Program-made: the position numbers and the translations under genes
In this document: piece by piece, positions 14,501 to 27,400 of the stretch
How positions within the stretch are numbered: the stretch's first letter is position 1
Layout of the letters: each line of letters starts with the position of its first letter
Assembly (NCBI GenBank): GCA_032191485.1
Contig: JAVDOI010000045.1
Span: forward strand, 1,261,817-1,325,816
Direction of reading: 5' to 3'
Length of the DNA stretch: 64,000 nucleotides
From: Leptoclinus maculatus
Taxonomy: Eukaryota; Chordata; Actinopteri; Perciformes; Stichaeidae
Notes under the pieces: model-generated
Databases searched by the model: none
Told to the model about the DNA's origin: nothing
What the model saw: only the letters and a program-made list of their open reading frames with translations

Positions 14501-17500
14501 ACCAAATGAATTGAGCGGTCACCCTGTAAATTACAGGCCGTCGACTGCACAGAAATTGTTGGTTGTGGTCGCGCAGCTGCACAGCAGCCTGGGTGGGCTG
14601 GAAGGGACATCATCACAAGTCTTAAATAGCACACAGTGACGTCTAATACCTGAAGAATATATTATAGAGGCTACAACTGACAGCTGTAAGGCCCTACAGA
14701 CACATTTAGAGGTTTGTGTTACTCTGTGCATATGAGAATATGGCAGTATCACAATGTATTTTCTAAATTATGATTGTATGCCTTCCACATTGTTCTCCTA
14801 TATTGTATTACAGTCAGGGTAATGACACAGCACTTTCTGGGAATGGTATCGTTCTGCTTTCCCAGCTTAGTCTGAGGAGAGGCTGACAGTGAAACCTCTG
14901 CACTACAGAGTTCAACTGGTCCACAGCTTTTCTCCCAGCTAACGCTGATATCTTTACTGGATCAGTGTTACATTTGGGGCGTCTGGGCATCGATAGTTGC
15001 TGGAGGAAAATGAGCAAATATAAGTTGAAACAAGCATTATTATTGATCGTCATTTTAATTATAATTTATTTAGATTAATGTTAATTCCTGACATCACAAT
15101 TAATGAGGCCAAGGAAATGTGGGACTAATTAAACTAACACGACCTGAGTATCTGTAGCAGTGGTAACAGGTATTTCCAGTATTTCATTCTTGTATAGTAA
15201 TACCACAGATGACCAGTGTTCATTTCTGATTATACGTTATCAGTAATACCATGCTCACCTAAAGCTGACCAATGGGAACATCTCAACAATTACAAAGCTA
15301 CACTCTTGAAATGTATCCAATGAACAATGCAGTTAAGGTCCCTGAACATCCCACAGGTGTGTTCAGTTATTTTGGTTGCTTTAACGCTGCTCAGTTTGAA
15401 GGTTTACTATGCTGGCGTGTATATGAGGTCAGAGGATTCCTTAAACTAATTACAATGATAAAGGTGGAATGTGTTCCACGCTAACAGGTAAAGGGGATGT
15501 CAATCAAACACACCTGAGAAGAGCCCCGATCAGCCACAATAAGTGACCCTACTGGTGTGGACTAAGGCTGGGTATCGGTACTTCTGGACCTAGAACACCT
15601 AGTGCCAAGTAGCATCGAAACTTCTCCAGCCAAACGATACCAGCATTCGACCGTTCGACCCTTCTATATATGGGTGTGGGTTTATTTGTGACATTCAGTC
15701 AGCGTGGTGTATTTGACGGAGTTGGTAGTTCTACGTGTGGAGATGCCACCAAAACATTGAAACGTATGGCTTTACTACGCGCCTGTGGCATCTGCTGGTA
15801 TTACCGTTCACATGATGGGCATCATAGGATGTATAGAAATAACAGGGTATCATCAAATGAATTCTCCTATTGGTTTGACTTTAAGGGGAGTAGTATTATG
15901 CTAATGGTATTGTTTTAAACGATACCCAGCCCTGTTGTGTGTAGACCGCAGACCTACTGCGTTCCTTAGAACTGATATGTTGCTTATGTCATAATAAATG
16001 TAACCATTACAATAGCGCACTTGGTCCGCAAGTCACTCACCCTTCTCCCAGGAATCCCCATGTTTCCTTTGTCTCCCTATTGACCAACGCAAATTCAGAA
16101 GAAACAAGGGTCAACAAGAAGGTTAGACTGAAGTGAACTAAATGGAATCTGATTTAAATAACTTCCATAAGAAAAGCAGATACTATAGATCCCTAACATT
16201 GTTAGAATAACATGGTTGGGTGTTACTAGTGGGGGAAGACATGCTAATACTGGCTTAGTGAAAGTCCTAATGCGATGGTATCCATTGAAGGGCTTGAATC
16301 AATGGTGACGACAGGCCTCAGTCAGTGAAACATGCCATGCCTTATTCTGACACTAAAGACACACATTCCATGATACTGTGATGCTGCATTCATGCGACCC
16401 AATGACAGATTCAGTTGAAGGCTCCATAGCTTCATAAAGACTCTCCTCTCACACTGTAGATGAACATGAACAGGATGATGAGGGTCAGGCTGTTGCCATC
16501 CATTGTGCGTATACCTGCGATACCTACAACAAGTAATGCAGTATCATTTGTATATAACCCACATCATCTTGAACCAGCACAGATGATGTAGCATAGAGAG
16601 CGATACGGTCAGCACAGGGATGAGGTTAGGACGGACGGACGGGTCTGAAACACAGGACTCTCACACAGGACGCCACGTGTTTGTCACGTGTCTTCCGTAC
16701 TTAACGTCATTTCCATAGTTGTTTTAACCCAAACTGATCTTTTCCTAACCTAACCAAGTAGCACACAGTGCACGGCTGAGAAGAGTGTCGACAGACCTTT
16801 GACAGCATTTGGGGACGAACGTAATAAACTCACAACATACATCATGGACATCTCCCACAAGTTTCCTTTTTCAAGATTTCTTTGGAGATCAACTTTATCA
16901 TGAATATTCACAGCTTCATTTCCTGAAATGAAAGCCAATGCAAATACAGAAATCTTCATTTGTACCACGATAGCAATGTTCTTACAGTTTCTTTGATGAA
17001 CCCGGTCGAATATCGTCATTTCTAAATAACAAATAAGTTTCATTAATATGTCTCATATCAGCCTCCTATCACACTAGCAGAAACACATAATGACACGACG
17101 TAGTGAAACAATGAACATCTTTCACACTCTACGTGCTTTTAAGAAAGATTTGTTCTGGTTTAGTTCCCTTACTTTGCTGTTTAAATAACACACGTATCAA
17201 CCACTAAGGGCAGCACACACATATGTTGACACACCATGAAACCACTGCACTACAGTACAACACCAAGGCATGCTCTCCTGTTGCTGCTCGTATTGACTAT
17301 TGTCTGTCTTTGCTCAGATGTAACCACTCAGTGTTGAAGGCAGTGCCTCAAGAAACTAATTAAGTCAACAGTAATGTACCTTTAGCTGACGAGAGTCGTC
17401 CACATCCACAGCAGCAACTGTACGGTGAATTCATCAGCTAATACTTGATCAGAAACCGATGTTTAGTTGAGGAAGTATTTGATATTACCTCCTGAAAAGC

Positions 17501-18195
17501 CTGTTTAAAGCAAAGACCGACCCCTGAGTGCTGCATTTGTGCAGTCAGATGTTAGAAAGGTTCATGTTGATGTGAACTGTCAATCTTCTACCCGAGCAAC
17601 ACATTGTCACAAACACATAGAGTCTCTTCTCAAGATAAACCTCCAACGTACAAGATTGCGGTTGTTGCTAAAATAAGCACATTTGTTATTTAACTTGCAT
17701 TTGTAGTACGGAAGTTAAACTTAGGTCAGACTGGACTTGGTTCTACAGCAGTCTTCTGGGTGAAAGTCCTGTTTGTTTGACCCGTCCACCCTCCCTGAGC
17801 CTGGACATAGATTCAACTGTTTTCAGTACTGAAATATCCGATGTGCTGGTATCTCTGTCATTAGTATGTGGTATATTCTTTAAGCCTTTAACTACTATTA
17901 GGCTTCATCTGGGCTCCTTGAAGTTCTGTCCAAGGTTGTGATTTAAATCAAGGCTTTTGGAATAAATCTGGCACCACCAAAAATGGTTTTAATCCAGAGC
18001 TGGGGCCTTTACGAAGCGCCTAACGTGAGTATTCGCTGTGACCACAAAATACAACCTCCTCTGAAGCTTTATAGCCATGAGACGAATAGAGTGGACTGTG
18101 GTGCAACACATGAACGGAATGAGGTTTTAGAGATGCTGTCCGTTCCAAAACATGGTTTCTTGCCAGAAAAGGTAGGCGTTTCTTTACTGTACCGA

Positions 18196-18274
<79 letters not shown>

Positions 18275-18398
18275 CCTTGTGCTGACAAACACACTGCTAT
18301 GAAAAGGATTTATGCAGGTCCTTAGCAGGGCAATGTTAAGGTGTCTGAGGCATATTTACAGTCTTAATGGGCCTCAGCTGGACCTTGACTCAGGCCAA

Positions 18399-18432
<34 letters not shown>

Positions 18433-21400
18433 CTGAGCGCAGTCACACCAGCCTCTACTCGCCACCAGTAGAAGTACTGCCTGTGAAAAAGACACCCATG
18501 AGACCACATTTGTCTTGATATAGTTTTACAGTGGATCAGATGAAGGCAGATATCCAACCCGGTCTCACTCCCAACTCCACCAGGCTTTCAATGACTCCAA
18601 TATAAACCCATCCACGTCATTATGAGACGCTCAGAGCAACCCAGAGTCCTTGTTAGAGTGGGCGGGATGGGTGGTGGATGGGTCAAACACACTACAAGAC
18701 GTTCCCTCAGGGGACCGCTCTACGTGTCCCGCGTGGAATAAAAAGCCAGCGTTGACTTATTTTGTCATTCGTTCGTCACGTGAGCCGTTAGTCAGTCAAA
18801 TTAACGTCAATTGCGACTTAAATCTAACTTCTTGTGGAGAGGGACGTTTGTTTTGAAAAGACACTTTTGGTGTAACGAGATGAAACCGACACACTGTCCC
18901 CGACACATCCATAGCTGGAACTAGAGGGGAACCTAGAGGGTCATAGTTTGAAGCTCAGGGCCACCGAACAAACTGAGAATATGTTATGATATCTGATGTT
19001 AACGTCTATCAATTATGAGAGAATTATTTATTGTTTGAGTTAGTAGGAATTATACGAATGCTATAATTCTGAATGGGACAGAAAACAATGCGTCATTATA
19101 TCAGTGGGGTCTACCTTCTTTGGTTATAAAGACCTATACTTCCACATTCTGAAATAACCACATTCCACTGGAAACACTGCTCCCTCATTTTCAATTCTTA
19201 CAGGCCGTCTTTCCAAAAACCACATCCTCCCGCCCTTATTTAGTTTAAGGCTGCTGGTGATTTCATTTCCCGCTGCTAGACGTGTGTAATCAATCACAAA
19301 TCCTAGAAGGAATCTCACCCCAGCTTTGACACAAATTCTGCGAAACTCAGGCAAAGGAACATGGGAGAAAACACTGGACGGGTCTCTGCTTGAGACAGCT
19401 TTATGGAGCTGTTTCACAAGTGTGTTTGTCAGAACCTAATGGGGGATCGGTGGTTGTAACTGGCTTCCAAGGACAAAGGTCAGATACTAGATGGCCACCT
19501 GTTGTCATGATGGGAACCATGTGGGTACGACATATTGAGAGCGCTGGTTGAGCAGAAAGAGGAGGAGAGCGTTAGACGGAAGAGAAAGGAGGCAGAGCAA
19601 AGATAAAACACAAGCAGACTTGGTCAGATTGTATTAGGAATAGATTCAAGCTGCAGCAGGATTTGAATTAAAACAACCAAGAGGCCGTGACGCGGTGCAG
19701 CCAACAGCTCGTGATGTTATGAACGGTCAGTGTTAAGGTTGTGAAGCTATCAGCACTCAGTTCCACTGCTGTACTGACATCTCTGAGGTTCTGCACTGAG
19801 AAGTGATCATAGAAATAACAGAGAATCAAATTGTTTGACTAATTCTACTTCTCTGTTCTATAACAAGCCTGTGATTGAAGGTTCACATTCAATGCAACTG
19901 TTTCCTGAAAAACGCATTCAAACTAACATAATTTGCAAAACAATAATCCTGCCATGATTATCTGCATATGTGGAAACATTTATTGAACACGTCTCTATAT
20001 TATCAGCTATTGTCGTGCCTGTGAACATCCGATTAATCACTTTCAGTAGACTATACCTGAGGCGCTCTGTGGTACCAATATCCCGTTCTTCAAAGCGAGA
20101 CGATGTGACGTTTTACAAGATGATGGTGCACGTGCATCTTGAGTCAGTTGCTTTAAAGACAGCGACAGACAACTTCCCCACTCTCTACTTATTATGTGCT
20201 TATTTGATTTGATCAAACACACATTTTGATTTGGTAATCCAGACTATATACTATATGTTATATGTTGTGAATGGTTGTGGGGTGTACGTTCACTCATTAT
20301 GTTCTCCCGGATAACGTTTGTTTTTGACTAATCATGAATATTTGACTCATCATAGTCTGTGGAAGTCTGCAAAGGGAGGATGTCGGGCTAGATGGCTGTA
20401 CAAAGACAGGACTTTAACCCATTCACGTCTGTAGCTTTAATAACATGGTTAGGGATATAATTATTATTACTTCATGATATATTTTTCTAATTAACCAAGT
20501 AATTTTGTTTCAATATAAAACATTAACTTTAAAGCTGCAAACGTAATCCAGGAGAAAATACTTTTGAACATAATTGAGAAATACAGATTAGTTGTAGTGA
20601 AGGTACTTTTCTATGTATGCATGTATGTATGTGCGTGTTCTGCCCTCAGCTGTGAACTACGACCCTCTTCGTACTCCTCTAGCATCAGTTCTGGACGTGT
20701 CGGGATAGCCCGTCAGTTTCTACTCGTTACATGCAGAGTGTCTTTTCAAAATAAAATGTTGTCTTCACAGGAAGTTAGGGTCATACAACAACCACTTACT
20801 CAAATGAATATCTACCACGCCCTATTCCCCTAAGCTAACTAAAGACTCATGTGGCGATTGACCACAAGTCACGTGACCAGCGACTCACAACGACCTCTCC
20901 CCAAACATGACTCACATATCTACCTCTGCACGGGACACGGACAGCAGTCTCCTCGACGAAAGTCCTGTGTTTGTTGGACCCATCAACCACCAATCCCACC
21001 AGCCCGGTGCAGACTTCCTCTTTATACTACACAGTTGCTCTGAGCATCTAATAATGACTGGGGGGGGGGGGGGGGGGTTTACATTGGAGTCAGTACGTCT
21101 ACAGACTATGAGAGGCGCCTTTGTCGACCAACCGCCAACATTTGATGAGTTGGGAGTGAAACCCGTTAGTTCTACGTACGATCTGATGTGTATTCTTTAT
21201 ATATTTACATTTATATGTACACAAATACAATATTCTACATCTGCATTCACAGATATATATGCGCTTACATGTTGTAAGTTTGTATACAATTTCCATTTGT
21301 CTTTTGCAGTTATTGCTGTAAATGTTTTGTTTGTTGATCCAGAACTACAAACTTGCATTTTATGTGGCAATAAAAAAGCTATTATTATTGTTTTATTTAT

Positions 21401-24400
21401 ATTTAGTAAAGATTAAAGATACACAGCTACGCTACAAGCTAATCAGAGTCATTTTTTAAAATGTAAGCAATGCTTAAATATGTTTCCTCCAAAACAAATC
21501 CAGCAAAGGAAATGAGCAGATACAGATGACATTGTTTCAGGAGATCTGTTGTATGTTGAATTAAAAGCCAGCTATCATCTGATAATAACCGCTGATATAT
21601 TTCATTTAACTAAATCTATGATCATTAAAAGTCAATCCAAACAAAGACAACTCCTCAGTAGAGAGCAGGTGAGAGGTCACTGCTGCAGTGGAAACTAATT
21701 ACTCATGCAAATACTGTATATTGAGCCACACACAGACACAAGTTAAAAACACAGTTACCGGAAAGCCTGCTCGTCCAGGAGGACCCTGAGAAAAGGGTGA
21801 GAGAAAAGTGGTACAAAAAGGAAAGAGTGAATTTACAGATTAAGTCCACATCATGAAATATGGCTGCACTGATTGGAGAGTTACTATCTTATAGGAACAG
21901 ATTTTATTTTGGCCTTTTCAGCACAGAGACAGAACACTGCTGATGCAGTAACATCGCCTCTTTAAATTGTTTCAACACAACACAAACATGAAAGAACAAA
22001 CTGTTTCTTCATTTCACCACAAAGACTCATGCAAAGATTGGTTTTGGGAGAAAGCATGCATGTTTCAGCGTGACAAACCATATTCAAACCTCCTAACCGA
22101 CCTCACCCTACTGAAGTAGCTCGCTAATGCCGATGTGACGACACGTCAGCATGGTGGCTTCCATCAAAAAGAAATCACAAAGATCGAGAATACAATGGCT
22201 TTCAGTGATGGCCAGGTTCAAGGAATAAGAAGGAGCACATTGACAAAAGTCAAGTGTGTTTTGTTTTCATTGAGCAAGAGGAACACGAATGCTTCTTCTG
22301 TGAGCAGCTCTTGAGAAAAGGATGGAACGCTAATTGGTTGGAAGTCAAAACAGGAACTCTTGACTTTTTCCAAAGAGCTGATGACGCTTTGCTGAGGAAT
22401 AAAATGCTCTGTAATGCTGGCATCGATTGAGACAGAGCGAGAGAGATAGACACCGACTGAAACATTGAAAGAGACAGAGAGAGAGACAAAGACTGAAACA
22501 TAGAGAGAGAGAGAGAGAGACAAAGACTGAAACATAGAGAGAGACAGAGAGAGAGAGATAGACACCGACTGAAACATTGAAAGAGACAGAGAGAGAGACA
22601 AAGACTGAAACAAAGTGAGAGAGAGAGAGAGAGAGATAGACACCGACTGAAACATTGAAAGAGACAGAGAGAGAGACAAAGACTGAAACATAGAGAGAGA
22701 CAGAGAGAGAGACAAAGACTGAAACAAAGTGAGAGAGAGTGAGAGAGATAGACACCGACTGAAACATTGAAAGAGACAGAGAGAGAGACAAAGACTGAAA
22801 CATAGAGAGAGACAGAGAGAGAGACAAAGACTGAAACAAAGTGAGAGAGAGAGAGAGAGATAGACACCGACTGAAACATTGAAAGAGACAGAGAGAGAGA
22901 GAGACACCGACTGAAACATTGAAAGAGACAGAGAGAGAGAGAGACACCGACTGAAACATTGAAAGAGACAGAGAGAGAGAGAGACCGACTGAAACATTGA
23001 AAGAGACAGAGAGAGAGAGAGACACCGACTGAAACATAGAGAGAGACAGAGAGAGAGAGACAAAGACTGAAACATTGAGAGAGACAGAGAGAGAGAGACA
23101 AAGACTGAAACATTGAGAGAGAGAGAGAGAGAGACAAATACTGAAACATTGAGAGAGACAGAGAGAGAGAGACAAAGACTGAAACATTGAGAGAGACAGA
23201 GAGAGAGAGACAAAGACTGAAACATTGAGAGTGACAGAGAGAGAGACAAAGACTGAAACATAGAGAGAGACAGAGAGAGAGATAGATAGACAGAGAGAGA
23301 GATAGACACCGACTGAAACATTGAGAGAGACAGAGAGAGAGACAAAGACTGAAACATAGAGAGAGAGACAGAGAGAGAGAGATAGACACCGACTGAAACA
23401 TTGAGAGAGACAGAGAGAGAGATAGATAGACAGAGAGAGAGATAGACACCGACTGAAACATTGAGAGAGACAGAGAGAGAGACAAAGACTGAAACATAGA
23501 GAGAGACAGAGAGAGAGAGATAGACACCGACTGAAACATTGAAAGAGACAGAGAGAGAGACAAAGACTGAAACATAGAGAGAGACAGAGAGAGAGATAGA
23601 TAGACAGAGAGAGAGATAGACACCGACTGAAACATTGAGAGAGACAGAGAGAGAGACAAAGACTGAAACATAGAGAGAGACAGAGAGAGAGAGATAGACA
23701 CCGACTGAAACATTGAAAGAGACAGAGAGAGAGAGAGACACCGACTGAAACATAGTGAGAGACAGAGAGAGAGAGACAAAGACTGAAACATAGTGAGAGA
23801 CAGAGAGAGAGAGACAAAGACTGAAACATTGAAAGAGACAGAGAGAGAGAGAGACACCGACTGAAACATAGTGAGAGACAGAGAGAGAGAGACAAAGACT
23901 GAAACATTGAAAGAGACAGAGAGAGAGAGAGACCGACTGAAACATTGAAAGAGACAGAGAGAGAGAGAGACACCGACTGAAACATTGAAAGAGACAGAGA
24001 GAGAGAGAGACACCGACTGAAACATAGAGAGAGACAGAGAGAGAGAGAGACAAAGACTGAAACATTGAGAGAGACAGAGAGAGAGAGACAAAGACTGAAA
24101 CATTGAGAGAGACAGAGAGAGAGAGACAAATACTGAAACATTGAGAGAGACAGAGAGAGAGAGACAAAGACTGAAACATTGAGAGAGACAGAGAGAGAGA
24201 GACAAAGACTGAAACATTGAGAGTGACAGAGAGAGAGACAAAGACTGAAACATAGAGAGAGACAGAGAGAGAGAGAGATAGACAGAGAGAGAGATAGACA
24301 CCGACTGAAACATTGAGAGAGACAGAGAGAGAGACAAAGACTGAAACATAGAGAGAGAGACAGAGAGAGAGAGATAGACACCGACTGAAACATTGAGAGA

Positions 24401-27400
24401 GACAGAGAGAGAGATAGATAGACAGAGAGAGAGATAGACACCGACTGAAACATTGAGAGAGACAGAGAGAGAGACAAAGACTGAAACATAGAGAGAGACA
24501 GAGAGAGAGAGATAGACACCGACTGAAACATTGAAAGAGACAGAGAGAGAGACAAAGACTGAAACATAGAGAGAGACAGAGAGAGAGATAGATAGACAGA
24601 GAGAGAGATAGACACCGACTGAAACATTGAGAGAGACAGAGAGAGAGACAAAGACTGAAACATAGAGAGAGACAGAGAGAGAGAGATAGACACCGACTGA
24701 AACATTGAAAGAGACAGAGAGAGAGAGAGACACCGACTGAAACATAGTGAGAGACAGAGAGAGAGAGACAAAGACTGAAACATAGTGAGAGACAGAGAGA
24801 GAGAGACAAAGACTGAAACATTGAAAGAGACAGAGAGAGAGAGAGACACCGACTGAAACATAGTGAGAGACAGAGAGAGAGAGACAAAGACTGAAACATA
24901 ATGAGAGACAGAGAGAGAGAGACAAAGACTGAAACATTGAAAGAGACAGAGAGAGAGAGAGACACCGACTGAAACATAGTGAGAGACAGAGAGAGAGAGA
25001 CAAAGACTGAAACATTGAAAGAGACAGAGAGAGAGAGACACCGACTGAAACATAGTGAGAGACAGAGAGAGAGAGAGACAAAGACTGAAACATAGAGAGA
25101 GACAGAGAGAGAGAGAGACACCGACTGAAACATAGTGAGAGACAGAGAGAGAGAGACACCGACTGAAACATTGAAAGAGACAGAGAGAGAGATAGACACC
25201 GACTGAAACATTGAAAGAGACAGAGAGAGAGACATTGACTGAAACATAGAGAGAGAGAGAGAGAAAGACAAAAAATCATCCGCTTGCAGGCCGTGATTAC
25301 ATCATTTTCTTGTGCAGCCTCACTACGACGAGTATAAACTAAGCTTGAGGGAGGGACTGATAGAGAGACATAGACTGAGACAGAGAGACTTTGCTACATA
25401 CTTGTGCTATGGCTTCGTGTCACCCTCTATGTGTTTGATGTCTCCAGAGTCGGCCCGAGGCATAAGCAAACTAAGTGGCCCCCATATACCGCCCACCTGA
25501 AACATCCCACAAGAGAGCTTAACACTATACGATCGCTACACAAGTTGTGTAGGCCCCTCGCAAATTACGCAAGGGCCCCGCCTCCCTCTTGTGTCTCCAA
25601 CAGTCACGTTAAGTTGCTGTGCTAGCTGTCAGTGCATCTCTCTAGTCTGTCCGTCTTGCTAACCGAGGTGGACAGTGCATCTCTTGGTCTGTCTTTGCCT
25701 CGCTTGCTCACCGGTCACTTCCAAGACTGAGTTCTGTGACTTTGTGTCTGAAAAGAATAAGAGTGAAATACTATTGATGACATTTCATAAACGCCGCAGC
25801 AACGGTGTTTGTTAACCACAGCTCAGCAATGATAACCGCGTCGCGTGTGACCATGCGTTCATATGCGTGTCCACCAAATGAAACTCCAGCAGCAGCCTCT
25901 GTGGGGACCAGTCCATGTGCGTGATGGCCCTAATGTACAGGTTCTATGCTAAGTTTGTCAGCAGAGGAGATGCTGGATCCACATCCAGTAGATCCAAAGC
26001 TCAGTTTTACATTTTCTTAATGAATTGTTAATGCTAGAATTCACTCTATCTTTTCAATAAATGTTTGTTTATATCTCATTCTGTTATGTATATGTTTACC
26101 TATTTTTAGAGCGACGGATGTAGTGAGGGCGCTGAGGTGTCAGGTGCGCAGTGTGCCAAGGGCAAATGGTTTACATAGCTCACGGGTCAGGTAGGAGGGC
26201 CCCTTGGCAGCATTTAGCTTAGGGCCCCACATAGGTCAGGGCCTGCGTGTCACTGTGTTGTGGATGGATAATAGAGAAACTGTAGTTGTGTCATAGTTCA
26301 CATACAAACGCAGTTAAGTGTACAAATTGAGGATAGTATATAAGAAACCAGTGGACTTAACAGCCAATCCCTTTGCACTCAGTATTAGACCCACTTTAGT
26401 GACCAGTAGGGACCGTCGGGAAGAAGAACTGCACAGTGTTGGTGGCATCATTGATTTATGAACCAAAACCACAAGTTTTCAAGGTCTTGTTTTCTTTACT
26501 CTGCTCTCATCCACGTGATAGAAATGTACTTGCACTTCCGTGTTTAAGGTTCTGGGTCAGCGTGACTGCTGCTCAGCTAGTCTGCTGAAGCAGGCTGGCA
26601 GTCAGATGGCAGCGCATGAAGGTGCGTAGCCAGGTGCTGAGTGTGAACAGGCTGTATGGAAGTGCCTGCCCCGTTAGCTACTGGGTCTCCACGGGCCGAC
26701 AAAGGTCACCCACTGCCGGAAGGAACCCTTCACTTGAATTACACGGGAACCCTCCAACATGTGGCTCCCATTTGGCAAAGTGCTGCAGAATGAATGGGAA
26801 GGCGTGGAGGGGGGTGGTGGGATGTGTGGTCCCCTGGGTACTCCTCTGTTCAATAAGAAGTGAGTTGGGATGTATAATACCATTCTCATTGGTAGTATTT
26901 TACTCAGAAGCTGACTTGTTGTTGGTGTCACCCTCCAACTGTGAAAAATCATTTGTTCTTTTTATTTTCAATTGGGAATCCACAACTGTAAAATGCAAAA
27001 AAAAAAACATTTTGTCATGTCATTTATCATTCGTGAATCCAACACAAAACTTCGATTTCATGCTCATGTCAAAAATAGCCATGGACTTTGTTTGTTTTCT
27101 GCAATAATCTAAGATCTAATGGAAACATTCCATTAGCTTTTTGTGGAGGGAAGCAGTGCGACGCTCGCGTCTGGGTTGGCCTACAGAAATACATCATCCC
27201 TGCAGCACTCTCCTGTAAAAGCTAAAGCAGGATCACAACCTTTATGCTTCTTTAGCCTTATCAAGGTATAGGAGTTTGGCATACTGTATCTCAAGCAAGA
27301 TGTAAGAGACGATGTGGAATCCGACCACGTCTTAGAGTTTGTAATGCTCAGATCCCGTGGAGATGGAAGTGTAGCGAGAATGGAAAATCTGCCTCGCTGT

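Noticed and set aside
18069..18292. Cysteine/valine or threonine/histidine repeat proteins at CA/GT runs (also 47021-47272 and 55515-55764)
   Set aside because: Plain translations of dinucleotide microsatellites.
22218..25279. Protein-coding gene(s) of about 900-1017 codons on the minus strand
   Set aside because: The frames are translations of the GA/TC tandem array in all three phases at once; composition alone excludes stops. They start and end in unrelated sequence.
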